From Jeotgalibaca caeni (GTDB taxonomy: Bacteria > Bacillota > Bacilli > Lactobacillales > Aerococcaceae), in contig NZ_JARBEA010000001.1 of the NCBI RefSeq assembly GCF_028863945.1, positions 35,080-99,079 on the forward strand: DNA of 64,000 nt. The letters run 5' to 3'. A model generated the notes under the pieces. The model saw only the letters and a list, made by a program, of their open reading frames with translations, was not told the origin of the DNA and did no database searches. Below, one piece after another: positions 51,042 through 60,975 of this stretch (its first letter is position 1; each line of letters opens with the position of its first letter). The translations under genes were made by a program, and so were the position numbers.

Positions 51042-52259
51042 TTATGCACGAAAAACATCATAATCCAACTCGTCTTCGTCTTTTGCGATGATGAGCGCTA
51101 CCGTTGTATCTGCATCGACATTTAGTACGGTGCGGAACATACCGGAGAACCAGTCGATTCCGGCTAAGATGGCAATACTCTCTGTAGGTAATCCCAGTGC
51201 CGGCATGACCATCGCTAACGCAACTAACCCGCCTCCTGGAACGACAACCGTACCTAGTGTTGCTAAGGTAGAGAGAATAACCGCATTGACTAAGTTGCCA
51301 AGCCCCATCGGAATTCCATAAAACTGAGCGAAGGTTACGATCGCCAAAGAAAGAAACATCGCTAACCCATTACTGTTCAAAGACATTCCTAATGGGATGA
51401 CAAATTTCGAAATACGGTCACTAATTCCCAGCTTGTTCTTTCCGTCTTCCAGTTGAACAGGCAAAGTCACTGCTGAAGAGGTAGTCGTCAAGGCAACAAT
51501 TGTCATCCGCCACATATTCTGTGCTAGTTTCACCGGGCTTACCTTACAATAAACCGCCGTAATAAAAATCCAAATCGTTAAAAATAAAAATGTCCCAATG
51601 CCAAACGCCATTAAGAACTTCGCTAGCGTAAGGAGGACCGCGATTCCCACCTGGCCGATGACTGGAGCAATTAAGCAGAAAACCCCAATCGGAGCTAGCT
51701 TCATAATCATCGTAATCATCTTCAAGATGGTGTTGTTGAAGGCTGTGATGAAGTCAATCAGTATGCTATTTTTCCCTTCATCTTTGATGAGCCCCAGAGC
51801 CAATCCAAAAAGAATGGCGAAAATAATGACTTGAATCATGTTGGCATCTGCCATTGCCTGAATAACGTTGGTTGGGAAGAATGCCGTAATGGTTTCGAAA
51901 ACAGTCTGAGAAGACGTCTCAATCACCTCAACATCAAACGCAGATGTATCAATCCCTTCACCTGGTTGGATGACTAATCCTAAAATAATGCCTAATGCTG
52001 CTGCCAATATGGTAGATCCCATAAACCAAGCAAAGACTTTCGCTCCCATTTTTCCTAGTTCTTTTGGTTCTAGGCTGCCTACTGCTTCGATAACTGCGCC
52101 CATTACTAATACAACTACCGACATTTGAATCAGACGGAGGAAAATATCTCCAATAAATTTTACATTACCCATCATATCCGGTAACAAAATCCCAGCAATA
52201 ACGCCTAATACAGTAGCAATCAGCACTTGATTGGTAATATTACTCAAAAACTTTTTCAT
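51042..52259 (-). CDS. dicarboxylate/amino acid:cation symporter (DAACS family), copy 2
   Basis: A 405-residue paralogue of the symporter at 39338, with the same order of motifs: TTSSAVTLPVQL, GMSLNSNGLAMFL, and a C-terminal SGMFRTVLNVDADTTVALI stretch. The two copies are similar throughout, including the N-terminus and acidic tail. AGGAGG lies 11 bases before the ATG. It is flanked by terminators and may be transcribed alone. It is likely to carry a small dicarboxylate or its amide; the substrate is not readable. Confidence 0.8.
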   Translation of the reverse strand: MKKFLSNITNQVLIATVLGVIAGILLPDMMGNVKFIGDIFLRLIQMSVVVLVMGAVIEAVGSLEPKELGKMGAKVFAWFMGSTILAAALGIILGLVIQPGEGIDTSAFDVEVIETSSQTVFETITAFFPTNVIQAMADANMIQVIIFAILFGLALGLIKDEGKNSILIDFITAFNNTILKMITMIMKLAPIGVFCLIAPVIGQVGIAVLLTLAKFLMAFGIGTFLFLTIWIFITAVYCKVSPVKLAQNMWRMTIVALTTTSSAVTLPVQLEDGKNKLGISDRISKFVIPLGMSLNSNGLAMFLSLAIVTFAQFYGIPMGLGNLVNAVILSTLATLGTVVVPGGGLVALAMVMPALGLPTESIAILAGIDWFSGMFRTVLNVDADTTVALIIAKDEDELDYDVFRA

Positions 52260-52320
52260 CTGCTACTTGACCTCCTGATTCTCTTCACCGAGATAAAAGC
52301 CCTTTCAAGGTGATATAAAA

Positions 52321-52357
52321 ATACAGGAAAATAGATAAATGGTCTATTTTCCTGTAT
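52321..52357 (-). terminator. terminator after the MFS gene
   Basis: ATACAGGAAAATAG and CTATTTTCCTGTAT form a 14-base stem; on the minus strand it is followed by TTTTATATC. Confidence 0.8.
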
Positions 52358-52369
52358 GAATCGATTAAA

Positions 52370-53629
52370 TTATGCTGTAGCTTTTTTCGAACTTCTTGCA
52401 GAGTACATAAACAAGATGGTACCTACTACTAACAAGACTACGGCAATATAAAAGCCCATTACTTTTGATCCTGTTTGGTCTGAAATAGTACCCGTTAGAG
52501 CTGGTGCGATAACGGATGACATCATTCCGAAGAAGTTGAACACTCCCAATGTCGTTCCTACTCCAACTTGCGGTGCGTTCTCACCTAGCCAAGCAATCAT
52601 GATTGGTTCTACTGCTAGCTTACCTAAGAATCCATACATGATTAATGCAACTAATAAGAAAGTTGAGCTCGTTGCTTGTACAGTCAACAACAACATTGCC
52701 GCTGCCAACAAGTTCAAGCCAATGATGAATTTAACTTTGTGGTTCATGTATTTGTCAGCTAGCTTACTGAAGAACAAGGCTCCTGGAATAGATGCAAAGG
52801 CAACTAAGGAAGAGGAGAATCCAATTGCTGATCCTTCAAATCCACGTTCTGTTCCCAAGAAGTTTGGCAGCCAAGTAACGGTCATATAGTATGCATAACA
52901 AACAGCAAAGTATAGAAGATAAGCAAACAACATCCGTGGTGCTAGCAAGGTTTTAAGGGAAACTTTTTCTTTTGGTTTCTTCTCTTTTGCTTGCTCTTCT
53001 GCAGCTTGTGCTTCAATATGAGCATTATCTTCTTTAGCTCCTCTAATAACGAAAGTAAAGGCAACAACCATCAACAAAATCATAACGATGGCAATATACA
53101 TCATTACTTGCCAAGGAAGTCCTCGTTGTGCTACTAAGTAACTGGAGAGAATCATTCCAAGACCAGAACCGATTGCTGACCCACTATTTACGATGGCAGT
53201 AGAGAAACTTCTTTTTGATTTCGGGATGTTTTGAGAAGTCAAGGAGTAAGCGGACCCATAGTAAGATCCACAACCAAGCCCCGCCAAGACGCTACCCACG
53301 TAAATCATCGTTAAGCTATTTGCTTGAGAAATTAAAAATGCCGCTAGCGCGAAGAGTAAAAACCCTGGAATAAGTACTTTTTTCTTACCAATTTTATCCA
53401 CTAAAAATCCTGCTGGAATTTGCATGGAAACATAACCTAAGAAGTAAAAACTTGAAATCGATCCTAGCGCTGTATCTGTAACGTCTCCACCAAGTGATTC
53501 TCTAATCTGTGGATAAACTGGGGATAACGCCGAGCGATAAATCCAAATGGTGATCCAACCTGCACATAAAAGGATAATTATTTTTTTCCAATATTCCATG
53601 GAACCTGTTTGATTCGTTGTTCTATCCAT
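52370..53629 (-). CDS. MFS transporter
   Basis: A 419-residue major facilitator with twelve predicted helices, the motif GFLVDKIGKKKVLI (about residues 74-87) between helices 2 and 3, and a charged central loop (about 195-220, rich in E, A and K). It resembles anion/sugar-acid carriers of the ACS type. GGAGG lies 11 bases before the ATG. It is divergent from pucR copy 2 and preceded by a motif seen before other genes of the island, so uptake of a purine-derived compound is likely. Confidence 0.75.
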   Translation of the reverse strand: MDRTTNQTGSMEYWKKIIILLCAGWITIWIYRSALSPVYPQIRESLGGDVTDTALGSISSFYFLGYVSMQIPAGFLVDKIGKKKVLIPGFLLFALAAFLISQANSLTMIYVGSVLAGLGCGSYYGSAYSLTSQNIPKSKRSFSTAIVNSGSAIGSGLGMILSSYLVAQRGLPWQVMMYIAIVMILLMVVAFTFVIRGAKEDNAHIEAQAAEEQAKEKKPKEKVSLKTLLAPRMLFAYLLYFAVCYAYYMTVTWLPNFLGTERGFEGSAIGFSSSLVAFASIPGALFFSKLADKYMNHKVKFIIGLNLLAAAMLLLTVQATSSTFLLVALIMYGFLGKLAVEPIMIAWLGENAPQVGVGTTLGVFNFFGMMSSVIAPALTGTISDQTGSKVMGFYIAVVLLVVGTILFMYSARSSKKATA

Positions 53630-53689
53630 CTTCTATAATTCCTCCGATCTTCATTCGAAAATTATTGCTAATCTATCACAATATACCTT

Positions 53690-53699
53690 TGTATCCGGA
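53690..53699. promoter_or_regulatory. purine-island motif, site 4 (weaker)
   Basis: Minus strand TCCGGATACA differs from sites 2 and 3 at one base. It is 61 bases before the MFS start, in the intergenic region shared with pucR copy 2. Confidence 0.3.
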
Positions 53700-53915
53700 T
53701 TCCTTTTCTTTCGCGCCATCCCTTTCTCTTCAAAATATGAAACAACTCCAGGTAAACCGATATGTCTCCTGTTTCTTACTATCATAATACCTTTTCATAA
53801 AAACGGTTACACCATTCGTTTTGAACAAATTTTATATTTTCTTTATACAAAAGGTATAAATTTATCGCAATTTGAAAGTTATTCTATTAAGATGAAGTGG
53901 GAGGAGATAAGAATT

Positions 53916-55544
53916 ATGAGCACATTAGAAGAACTATTAGCAGTTCCTCGCTTCTCAAGTCTAAAAGTACTGAATAAGCATGGAAGACTCGATCACAAAG
54001 TTGAAAGTGTCGAAATTACCGAAACACCGGACGTATCCTACTACATACCTAAGAATGTACTAATCCTGACTACCGCGATGTCCTTTAAGGATGATCAAGA
54101 AGGATTGATTTCTTTCATTGATTCCTTAATTGAAGGAGAAGTAGCAGGCCTGGCGATAAAAGTGAACCGATTTTTAGGAATGGTGGACGATGCCGTTTTA
54201 GCATATGCCGACCAAAAAGGATTCCCTATTATTTCCATTCCAAGTACGTTTCCTCTAGGTACGCTCCTGCATCACATGATGAATTTTCTATGGGATAAAA
54301 AACAAGAAGAAATTTTCTATGCTCTAGATATTCAAAAAACCTTTTCAAATTTAATCATTAATGACGCGAACATTGGGCTCTTTGTCATGGAACTAGAAAA
54401 AATGTTCCATACCCCAGTCTTGCTGCTTAATCCTTTTCACGAAGAAATTGCTTCTTCCAAATACTTCCAAAGCAGCCGTTTCCCTGCTCCGTATTACATT
54501 AATCAGATCATCCAGTCAAGAAGAGGCAACATTTTAGAAGTGGACAGTTTCTTAATCAAAGATGTGGATGACAAAGAATTACAAGTAGCGATTTACCCTA
54601 TCCATTCTTATCAATACATCCCTTACTACATGGTTGTGTTCCGTCCAGAAAATATTCCATATCCGATTTCCTCATTTGCCCTAGAGCAAGCCGTCTTGGT
54701 ATTGTCTTATACCCTCTATAAAAACTTGAAGATCAGTGAATCTCAACTTACGATTCAAAGTGATATTTTGTTAAACTTGCTGCTAGACCAACAAACCGTA
54801 CAACAAAATCGTTCGAATCTTTTAGAAATCAGCAACAAATTTGGCATCATTGATTCCAAACACTATCAAATGATTTACATTGATATTTCTGTGAAGAATC
54901 AAGCTAAACAAAAGATTAAATACAAAATGGAAATAAATGAAATCGTCACCAATTGGTTGAAAGAGAGACTGGAAGAGCAAATTCCTAATGCGATCTTAGC
55001 ACGGATCAAACAAAACGAGGAAACCTTATTAATCCTTCAATCAGAAATTCCTAATATTGAGGAGCAACTCCAATCACTAGCCGAACGAGTCGAACAATTT
55101 ATACCCGTTTTCCTTACTTTTTCCTTTGGACATAGTAGCGAAACGCTCCATCATCTACGCGATTCCTATACCCAAGCAAAACTTGCCTATAAGAATTCAT
55201 TGTCGATGTTAGAAAAAGAACGGTTTAATTATTATCGTCCTAGAGGTATTTTGCAGCTATTCAATAACTTAGACAAAAACGAAGTGAGTTACTTCGTTAC
55301 TTCCACATTAAAAGAGTTAGCATTTCCAGATGACAGTTCCTTAATTGAATTACGAAAAACACTTAAAACCTATCTAGATAATCAATGTGAAATAACCAAG
55401 ACTGCTCACGAGTTATACATCCATCGAAACACTGTAAAATATAGAATTGAACGGTGCGAAGAAATTGTTGGACTTAAGCTTACTGGATCTGATGTGAGTT
55501 TGAATATTCGTCTCGCACTAGAGCTGTCAGAAAATAATGAGTAG
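53916..55544 (+). CDS. PucR family transcriptional regulator, copy 2
   Basis: A 542-residue regulator with the N-terminal PUCR domain (about residues 1-125, LEELLAVPRFSSLKVL opening), a variable middle and the C-terminal HTH_30 (about 475-530, with CEITKTAHELYIHRNTVKYR). GGGAGGAG lies 9 bases before ATG 53916; the in-frame ATG at 53892 is in poorer context. It is divergent from the MFS gene and convergent with allB. A palindrome TTTATAC-aaaag-GTATAAA (about 53842-53860) lies in its promoter region and may be an autoregulatory site. Confidence 0.85.
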   Translation: MSTLEELLAVPRFSSLKVLNKHGRLDHKVESVEITETPDVSYYIPKNVLILTTAMSFKDDQEGLISFIDSLIEGEVAGLAIKVNRFLGMVDDAVLAYADQKGFPIISIPSTFPLGTLLHHMMNFLWDKKQEEIFYALDIQKTFSNLIINDANIGLFVMELEKMFHTPVLLLNPFHEEIASSKYFQSSRFPAPYYINQIIQSRRGNILEVDSFLIKDVDDKELQVAIYPIHSYQYIPYYMVVFRPENIPYPISSFALEQAVLVLSYTLYKNLKISESQLTIQSDILLNLLLDQQTVQQNRSNLLEISNKFGIIDSKHYQMIYIDISVKNQAKQKIKYKMEINEIVTNWLKERLEEQIPNAILARIKQNEETLLILQSEIPNIEEQLQSLAERVEQFIPVFLTFSFGHSSETLHHLRDSYTQAKLAYKNSLSMLEKERFNYYRPRGILQLFNNLDKNEVSYFVTSTLKELAFPDDSSLIELRKTLKTYLDNQCEITKTAHELYIHRNTVKYRIERCEEIVGLKLTGSDVSLNIRLALELSENNE

Positions 55545-55582
55545 AAATCAGGAATGAGTCGCGGACTCATTCCTGATTTTTA
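55545..55582. terminator. bidirectional terminator between pucR copy 2 and allB
   Basis: AAATCAGGAATGAGTC and GACTCATTCCTGATTT form a long perfect stem with T5 on the plus side; it serves both convergent genes. Confidence 0.9.
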
Positions 55583-57016
55583 ATTTGTTTGTGCTTTCTT
55601 CATTTCAGTATCTTCTTCTGGAACGGGACGTGTTTTAATCGAAGCACTTCCCTTGTTTAACAAGAATGTTCCGCTTGGCGTCTCTACTACTCCGGCTTCG
55701 CTCGTATAAATCGTTTGACCGCGGAGAATTGTGCGCTCAATTTGAGCATTTATGGTCCTGCCGATGTACGGACTAATTTTATTTCGATACTCCAAGTCTT
55801 CCGCAGCCAACGTGTAGGCTGTGTTTGGTTTGATCAGGACAAAGTCTGCATCTTTTCCAATCGCAATCCGCCCTTTGTGATGCAACCCAAAGCGGTCTGC
55901 AGGATTACTCGCAATCACCTTAGCGAATTGTACCAACGTCATTCCCCTCTTCTGTACACCTTCATCGAAGAGAATATCTACGTTATTTTGCACACCGACA
56001 ATTCCGCCCCATGCTTCAAAGGCGTTGTCCTTGTCTTTCAAATCTAGGGTACACGGGGAATGGTCTGAAGTGACAAAGTTAATCTCTCCAGCCAGAACCT
56101 GATCCCACATCCGCTCTTGATTTTCTTTTTCGCGAATTGGAGGCGAACATTTTGCTACAGCACCGAGTTCGTTCAGTTCACTTGTATCGAAGTATAGGTA
56201 GTGGGTACACGTTTCACACGTTACATCAACGCCCTCTTCGCGGGCTTTCGCTACTTCTACGACTCCTTCCCAACAAGCAATGTGACAAATATGGATGCGG
56301 CATCCTGTTTCTTTAGCAAACAGAATGGCCTTCCGGATTGGTTCTAACTCTGTGAACACGGGACGTGTTGCTACGTAAGCTTCCATGGATGTTTCTCCAT
56401 TTTGGTACGCAATTTTCCCCAGTTTGTCTGTGATTGCTGCATTTTCTGCATGAATTGCAAGTACCTTGCCAGTCTTTGCAATCTGTCTCATTCCTTCGTA
56501 TAGGCTGTAATCGTCCACATTTTCGAAGTCTCCTTCAATGGAACGATCTCCGCACGTCGCCATGAAACATTTATAAGCAACTACACCGCCATCACTTAAT
56601 TCTTCAATTCCACTAGCCAAATTAGTCGGCACAAGTCCACCAAAAGAAGCAACATCTGCCCATACTTTCCCTTTTCCGGCTTCCAACTTTATCTGCAATG
56701 ATTCTGCATCCACAGTAGCTGGCACTTGGTTTAAGGGCATCTCAATGAACGTCGTTACGCCACCTTTCGCACATGCGCGAGTTCCCGTTTCATAACCTTC
56801 CCACTCATCACGGTAACCACCGCCTGGCTCTGTGATATGAACATGAGCATCAATCATGCCGGGACTTACAATCAGTCCTTTTGCATCAATTACTTCTTTG
56901 GCTTGTTCCATCCCGGTTCCGATAGCAGCAATTTTTCCATCCTTAACGGCTACATCCGTTTCGATTTCTCCGTTTTCCAAAATTACCGTCCCATTTTTAA
57001 TAATTAAATCATACAT
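55580..57016 (-). CDS. allB: allantoinase
   Basis: Hydrolyses allantoin to allantoate. The 478-residue cyclic amidohydrolase has DAHVHITEPG (about residues 59-68) metal pair, the carbamylated lysine in VAYKCFMATCGD (about 152), AIHAEN, HICHIAC and SDHSPCTLD (about 310) with the last metal aspartate. These give the full binuclear site. It lies three bases after the NCS1 permease gene and begins with ATG after GAGGTG. A 28-residue C-terminal tail (KTRPVPEEDTEMKKAQTN end) is slightly longer than usual. Confidence 0.92.
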   Translation of the reverse strand: MYDLIIKNGTVILENGEIETDVAVKDGKIAAIGTGMEQAKEVIDAKGLIVSPGMIDAHVHITEPGGGYRDEWEGYETGTRACAKGGVTTFIEMPLNQVPATVDAESLQIKLEAGKGKVWADVASFGGLVPTNLASGIEELSDGGVVAYKCFMATCGDRSIEGDFENVDDYSLYEGMRQIAKTGKVLAIHAENAAITDKLGKIAYQNGETSMEAYVATRPVFTELEPIRKAILFAKETGCRIHICHIACWEGVVEVAKAREEGVDVTCETCTHYLYFDTSELNELGAVAKCSPPIREKENQERMWDQVLAGEINFVTSDHSPCTLDLKDKDNAFEAWGGIVGVQNNVDILFDEGVQKRGMTLVQFAKVIASNPADRFGLHHKGRIAIGKDADFVLIKPNTAYTLAAEDLEYRNKISPYIGRTINAQIERTILRGQTIYTSEAGVVETPSGTFLLNKGSASIKTRPVPEEDTEMKKAQTN

Positions 57017-57019
57017 ATT

Positions 57020-58474
57020 CTATTCACCTCTTCGATTTTCTAGCAAGACATAGAGTGCAAAAGAAATTCCAGCGCCGACAAACCAAGATAAATCAGATAT
57101 TAATTCCAGCGACGTGAAGAATTGTCCGCTCAGTGAAACAACAAGAGCCACGATTGTAGCGATATAGGCATTCACATTTATACCTGAATAGGGATTGTCT
57201 TTGTTCTTCTCTTTCAAGTCCATGTACAAAAGGTCTAGGTTTATTTTCTGCTTCAAAATAAAATAGTATTGTGCCAGCATAACCCCCGCCACTGGGCCCA
57301 AGATGGCCCCAATGATATTCAAGAATGTAAAGATACTATCTGCGTTCTCCATCAGCTTCCACGGCATAATCAGGAAACTAATAACTGACGCAAGCAATAC
57401 ACCCTTTTTATAGTTGATGTGCCGCGGGAATAAAGCGGACAATTGATACGCAGCTGGAATAATATTTCCCGTCGCGTTTGTCGAGATGGTGGTCATTAAT
57501 AACACAACCATCGCCAACGCGATAGCAGGCAAGCTGTCCCACTGCTCAATGATGGCCAGTATATTCCACTCTTGATAACCCAGATGAATAGAACCGCCAA
57601 TCAGGATGGTCACACTCGATACGGCAAAAATCAGATAAGCAACCAAGAGACTAAGAGTTTGTCCGACTGCATGAGCGCGAGTACTTTTTGCATTTTGAGT
57701 GAAATCCGAGACGCTTGCTCCTGGTGCTGCCCATACAGCTAGCACCGCGTTGATGATCATAAGATAAACTAGAAAAGACGGCTGACTTTGACTTGCTCCT
57801 CCAGTCGGCTCGTAGGCTAGGATTCTTCCAATTCCACCGCTGACTCGAATCGCCCAGATGGTCATCCCACCAAATACGAGATAAATTAAAGGATTCAGAA
57901 AAGCCGTAAACTTATTCAGGACTTTCCCTCCGCCGAATCCAATCGAGACATTGATGGCCCAGAAAATAGTGAAGGCGATCAATCCCGGTATACGAATTCC
58001 GAAAAAGGTAGAATCGCCGCCTATCTGCAAGAATTCTGGCCAAATTTTCCCGATCAGAAGCAGCATGGCTTGCGATCCCGTGTAGTTTTGAAGACCAAAC
58101 CACGCAATCGCAGCTACACATCCGCGTAGGAAGCCAGGCAGTTTCGCCCCCGCATTCCCATAAGTAGCACGCAAATGCATGGAAAAAGGAATTCCATATT
58201 TGGATCCTGCCATCCCATTGAAAACCATAAACGCCGCAACTGCACCAGCACTGATTACTAAAGCAAGCATGACATTGAAGGGTGACAACCCTAAAAATAA
58301 GAATCCGCCTACTGCAGCGTAATTAGGAATATTATGAACCGATCCCATCCATAAAGTGAAATAGTTTACGGCACTCATGTCTCTTTTTTCTTTCGTTTTT
58401 GGAAGAACATCATCGTTATAACCGCGCTTCTTTATTTCCTCCAGTGTCTTCTCAGTACTTTCATTTGTTGACAT
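57020..58474 (-). CDS. NCS1 family allantoin permease
   Basis: A 484-residue cytosine/purine/hydantoin-type transporter with twelve helices. Seen are the N-terminal NYFTLWMGSVHNIPNYAAVGGF (helix 1 substrate-binding region) and AWFGLQNYTGSQA (helix 3, about residues 123-135), which match allantoin carriers such as PucI and YbbW. It is co-transcribed with allB. Uptake of allantoin by proton or sodium symport is the likely role. Confidence 0.85.
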   Translation of the reverse strand: MSTNESTEKTLEEIKKRGYNDDVLPKTKEKRDMSAVNYFTLWMGSVHNIPNYAAVGGFLFLGLSPFNVMLALVISAGAVAAFMVFNGMAGSKYGIPFSMHLRATYGNAGAKLPGFLRGCVAAIAWFGLQNYTGSQAMLLLIGKIWPEFLQIGGDSTFFGIRIPGLIAFTIFWAINVSIGFGGGKVLNKFTAFLNPLIYLVFGGMTIWAIRVSGGIGRILAYEPTGGASQSQPSFLVYLMIINAVLAVWAAPGASVSDFTQNAKSTRAHAVGQTLSLLVAYLIFAVSSVTILIGGSIHLGYQEWNILAIIEQWDSLPAIALAMVVLLMTTISTNATGNIIPAAYQLSALFPRHINYKKGVLLASVISFLIMPWKLMENADSIFTFLNIIGAILGPVAGVMLAQYYFILKQKINLDLLYMDLKEKNKDNPYSGINVNAYIATIVALVVSLSGQFFTSLELISDLSWFVGAGISFALYVLLENRRGE

Positions 58475-58517
58475 TTCTTCCTCTCCTAACTGAAAAGGCT
58501 CTCATTCTTGTTAAAGG

Positions 58518-58562
58518 AGAAGGAGGAGACATTTTGGAACCATTCTCCTCCTTTATATAATC
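58518..58562 (-). terminator. terminator after pucG
   Basis: GGAGAAGGAGGAGA and TTCTCCTCCTT pair in a stem around an 11-13 base loop; on the minus strand it lies after the pucG stop and before the permease gene. It would separate the permease-allB pair from the rest of the island. Confidence 0.65.
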
Positions 58563-58567
58563 ACTCG

Positions 58568-59773
58568 TTACAGGTAAACTTCTAGTGCTGCTGGCACTGC
58601 TTTCCCTGGTTGAATCTGCGCTCCATGATACAGCAAAGCGCCCTCAAGTGCCCCTAATACATGTAGAACATTTTCCTTCCGACTGCTGTAGCCCATATTA
58701 CCAATCCGCCAAATTTTCCCTGCCAGCTCACCGAAGGAAGAGGCAATCTCTACTCCAAAATGAAGGAGCATGGTTTTCCTTACTTCTTCACCGTCTATCC
58801 CTTCTGGAATAAGGACGGGTGTGACCGTTGGCATCTTACTGGAACGCTCTCCATAAACAGAAAGTCCCATTGCTTGAATTCCAGCGAGGATTGCTTCGTC
58901 GTTTTGAGCATGTCGTTGATAACTATTCTCTATCCCTTCTTCAATCAGCATGCGCAACCCAGTGTGCAGAGCATAAATCATACTCGTCGCTTCGGTATGA
59001 TGGTTGATGCGCTCTTCATTCCAATACCTTTGAAGTTGACTAAGGTCTAAATAGTTACTGCTGATGTGTCGGTCGTTCCGGATATTGTTACCTAATCCTT
59101 TTTCTTGCTGGTAGCGTGAATCAATGAACGTCCGAACTTTTTCATTATAGGTAATCAAGGAAAGACCAGAGGGAACACTCAAACACTTTTGTGTACCGGC
59201 AACTGCAATGTCAACGCCCCACTCATCTACGTGTAGGGGAACTCCGCCATAGGTCGCCACCATGTCTACCACGAAGAAGATGTCGTTTGCTCTACAGTAG
59301 TTTCCAATCTCACTTAGTGGCTGCATTTGTCCGTTTGCCGTTTCTCCATGCACCATTGCCACAATCTTTGGTTGATGCATTTCAATTGCTTCTATTATCA
59401 CTTCTGGGTCAAAGACACTTTCCCAGTCTTTCTCCAGATAAGTAACTTCTGCTTGGGCCCGTTCGCAAATTTCGCCTAGTAAGTAAGCGAAGCGACCATA
59501 CACGGGAATTAACACCTTGTCCCCCGGCTCGATGAGTGCAATCAGTGCTGCTTCTAAACCTGAACGTGATGTCCCATCAATGGCAAAGGCATGTTCGTTT
59601 TTTGTGCCAAACGGAACTTTTATCATTTCCCTTACTTGATTCATAATCTGTAAAAAAGCAGGGTCAAACTGTCCGAGGATCGGTGTCGCCATCGCTCGAA
59701 GAACGACTGGAGAAACTTCTACAGGTCCTGGTGTCATAATTACCCGCTGTGGTATATTGATTTCTCGATACAT
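58568..59773 (-). CDS. pucG: (S)-ureidoglycine-glyoxylate aminotransferase
   Basis: PLP-dependent aminotransferase that passes the amino group of ureidoglycine to glyoxylate, giving oxalurate and glycine. The 401-residue class V fold has the PLP lysine in GTQKCLSVPSGLSL (about residue 197), MTPGPVEVSP near the N-terminus and FVVDMVATYGG (about 172). Serine-glyoxylate and alanine-glyoxylate aminotransferases look much alike; the allantoin context favours PucG. It lies between two hairpins, so it may have its own promoter. Confidence 0.85.
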   Translation of the reverse strand: MYREINIPQRVIMTPGPVEVSPVVLRAMATPILGQFDPAFLQIMNQVREMIKVPFGTKNEHAFAIDGTSRSGLEAALIALIEPGDKVLIPVYGRFAYLLGEICERAQAEVTYLEKDWESVFDPEVIIEAIEMHQPKIVAMVHGETANGQMQPLSEIGNYCRANDIFFVVDMVATYGGVPLHVDEWGVDIAVAGTQKCLSVPSGLSLITYNEKVRTFIDSRYQQEKGLGNNIRNDRHISSNYLDLSQLQRYWNEERINHHTEATSMIYALHTGLRMLIEEGIENSYQRHAQNDEAILAGIQAMGLSVYGERSSKMPTVTPVLIPEGIDGEEVRKTMLLHFGVEIASSFGELAGKIWRIGNMGYSSRKENVLHVLGALEGALLYHGAQIQPGKAVPAALEVYL

Positions 59774-59844
59774 TCTACTCGCCCCATTTCATAACGTTTT
59801 ATTCGCCCCTATCTTACCTTGTTTCATCTGGATAAGGAACGAAT

Positions 59845-59884
59845 AACCCCAACTGCTCTCCAAAAAGAGCAATCGGGGTTATTT
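59845..59884 (-). terminator. hairpin after allD
   Basis: AACCCCGATTGCTCT and AGAGCAGTTGGGGTT form a stem with a few mismatches around a short loop after the allD stop; the trailing sequence ATTCGTTCC is not a strong U-tract. Confidence 0.6.
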
Positions 59885-59892
59885 CAAGCAAA

Positions 59893-60960
59893 CTAGCTTT
59901 TCTCAGCAAATGCATTGAGGCCGCCATACTTATCAAAATGAACCGTCTCACTCACGAGATAGTTATAAATGTTTTGTTCCACTGGAATTCCTTCCACACT
60001 GTACTTCTCGTAGCGTTGTTGGCCTAATTCCCCTGGCACATACACTTGGTCAAACCCTTCAGCAGGCTTAATCTGATGCAATTCTTCGAAAGTTTGTTCC
60101 ATATTTTCCTTGAACAACTCGAGGCTGGTGAAGCGTGAAGGATCAATTAAAATGTATAATTGCCCGAGTTCACGGCCTTCATTCATTTTATCGTACATGG
60201 ATGAAACATGCTTCCCAAATGGAAGTCCCATCAACATTCCAGAAAGAATGTCTACCATCATCATCAAGCCATATCCCTTCGGACCTGCAATTGGCAAGAG
60301 CCCTGCAACATCATGAGGGTCAGTTGTTGGAACACCCGCTTGATCTACTGCCCATGTATTTGGAATTTCTTGGTTTTTAGACCGTGCATCAAGAATTTTC
60401 CCCCATGCTTGAACCGTGGTCGCCATATCAAATACAAATGGATGACCATTCTTACGCGGCGCAGAGAAAGCGATTGGATTCGTACCATAATAGTTCTCTG
60501 CTCCACCAAAAGGAACGACCATTGGATCTGATTGACACATTGCGATACAAATCAAATCATTTTCTGCTGCCTTCTTCACGTAGTAAGAAAGGACACCGCT
60601 GTGACCCATTCGAGACACACCAACTACGGCTACTCCTGTTTCTTTTGCGAAAGGAATCGCTTCTTCAATCGCCAGTTTACTTACGTAATGTCCCATCCCG
60701 TTGTCTCCATGGAAGATTGCTGAACTAGGACCTGTTTTTTCAAATTTCAATTGCGGATCAATCGTGATTCCGCCTTTTGCAATGCGTTCTGCGTAGTAGT
60801 CAACTCGGACTGCTCCATGCGAGTGGATGCCACATGCATCCGCATATACTAAATGCTTCGCTACTTCTTCAGCTTGTTCGGAACGAAGTCCAGCTGACTC
60901 TAGTTTATTTTTAATTAAGCGATGCAATTCATCCGGCATCACGGTAACGATTTCTGTCAT
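59893..60960 (-). CDS. allD: ureidoglycolate dehydrogenase (NAD)
   Basis: Oxidises (S)-ureidoglycolate to oxalurate. The 355-residue Ldh2/malate-dehydrogenase-type protein has the family features YADACGIHSHGAVR (about residues 32-45), HSGVLSYYVKKA (about 119), and GPKGYGLMMMVDILSGMLMG (about 225-245). It ends with a short C-terminal extension. AGGTGA precedes the ATG. It follows allE by 15 bases in the allC-allE-allD operon. Malate or other 2-hydroxyacid dehydrogenases share this fold, but context is decisive. Confidence 0.88.
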   Translation of the reverse strand: MTEIVTVMPDELHRLIKNKLESAGLRSEQAEEVAKHLVYADACGIHSHGAVRVDYYAERIAKGGITIDPQLKFEKTGPSSAIFHGDNGMGHYVSKLAIEEAIPFAKETGVAVVGVSRMGHSGVLSYYVKKAAENDLICIAMCQSDPMVVPFGGAENYYGTNPIAFSAPRKNGHPFVFDMATTVQAWGKILDARSKNQEIPNTWAVDQAGVPTTDPHDVAGLLPIAGPKGYGLMMMVDILSGMLMGLPFGKHVSSMYDKMNEGRELGQLYILIDPSRFTSLELFKENMEQTFEELHQIKPAEGFDQVYVPGELGQQRYEKYSVEGIPVEQNIYNYLVSETVHFDKYGGLNAFAEKS

Positions 60961-60975
60961 CTACTATCACCTACT

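Noticed and set aside
53842..53860. TTTATAC-aaaag-GTATAAA palindrome before pucR copy 2 as a defined operator
   Set aside because: AT-rich and part of a likely promoter; mentioned with the gene but not supported as an independent site.
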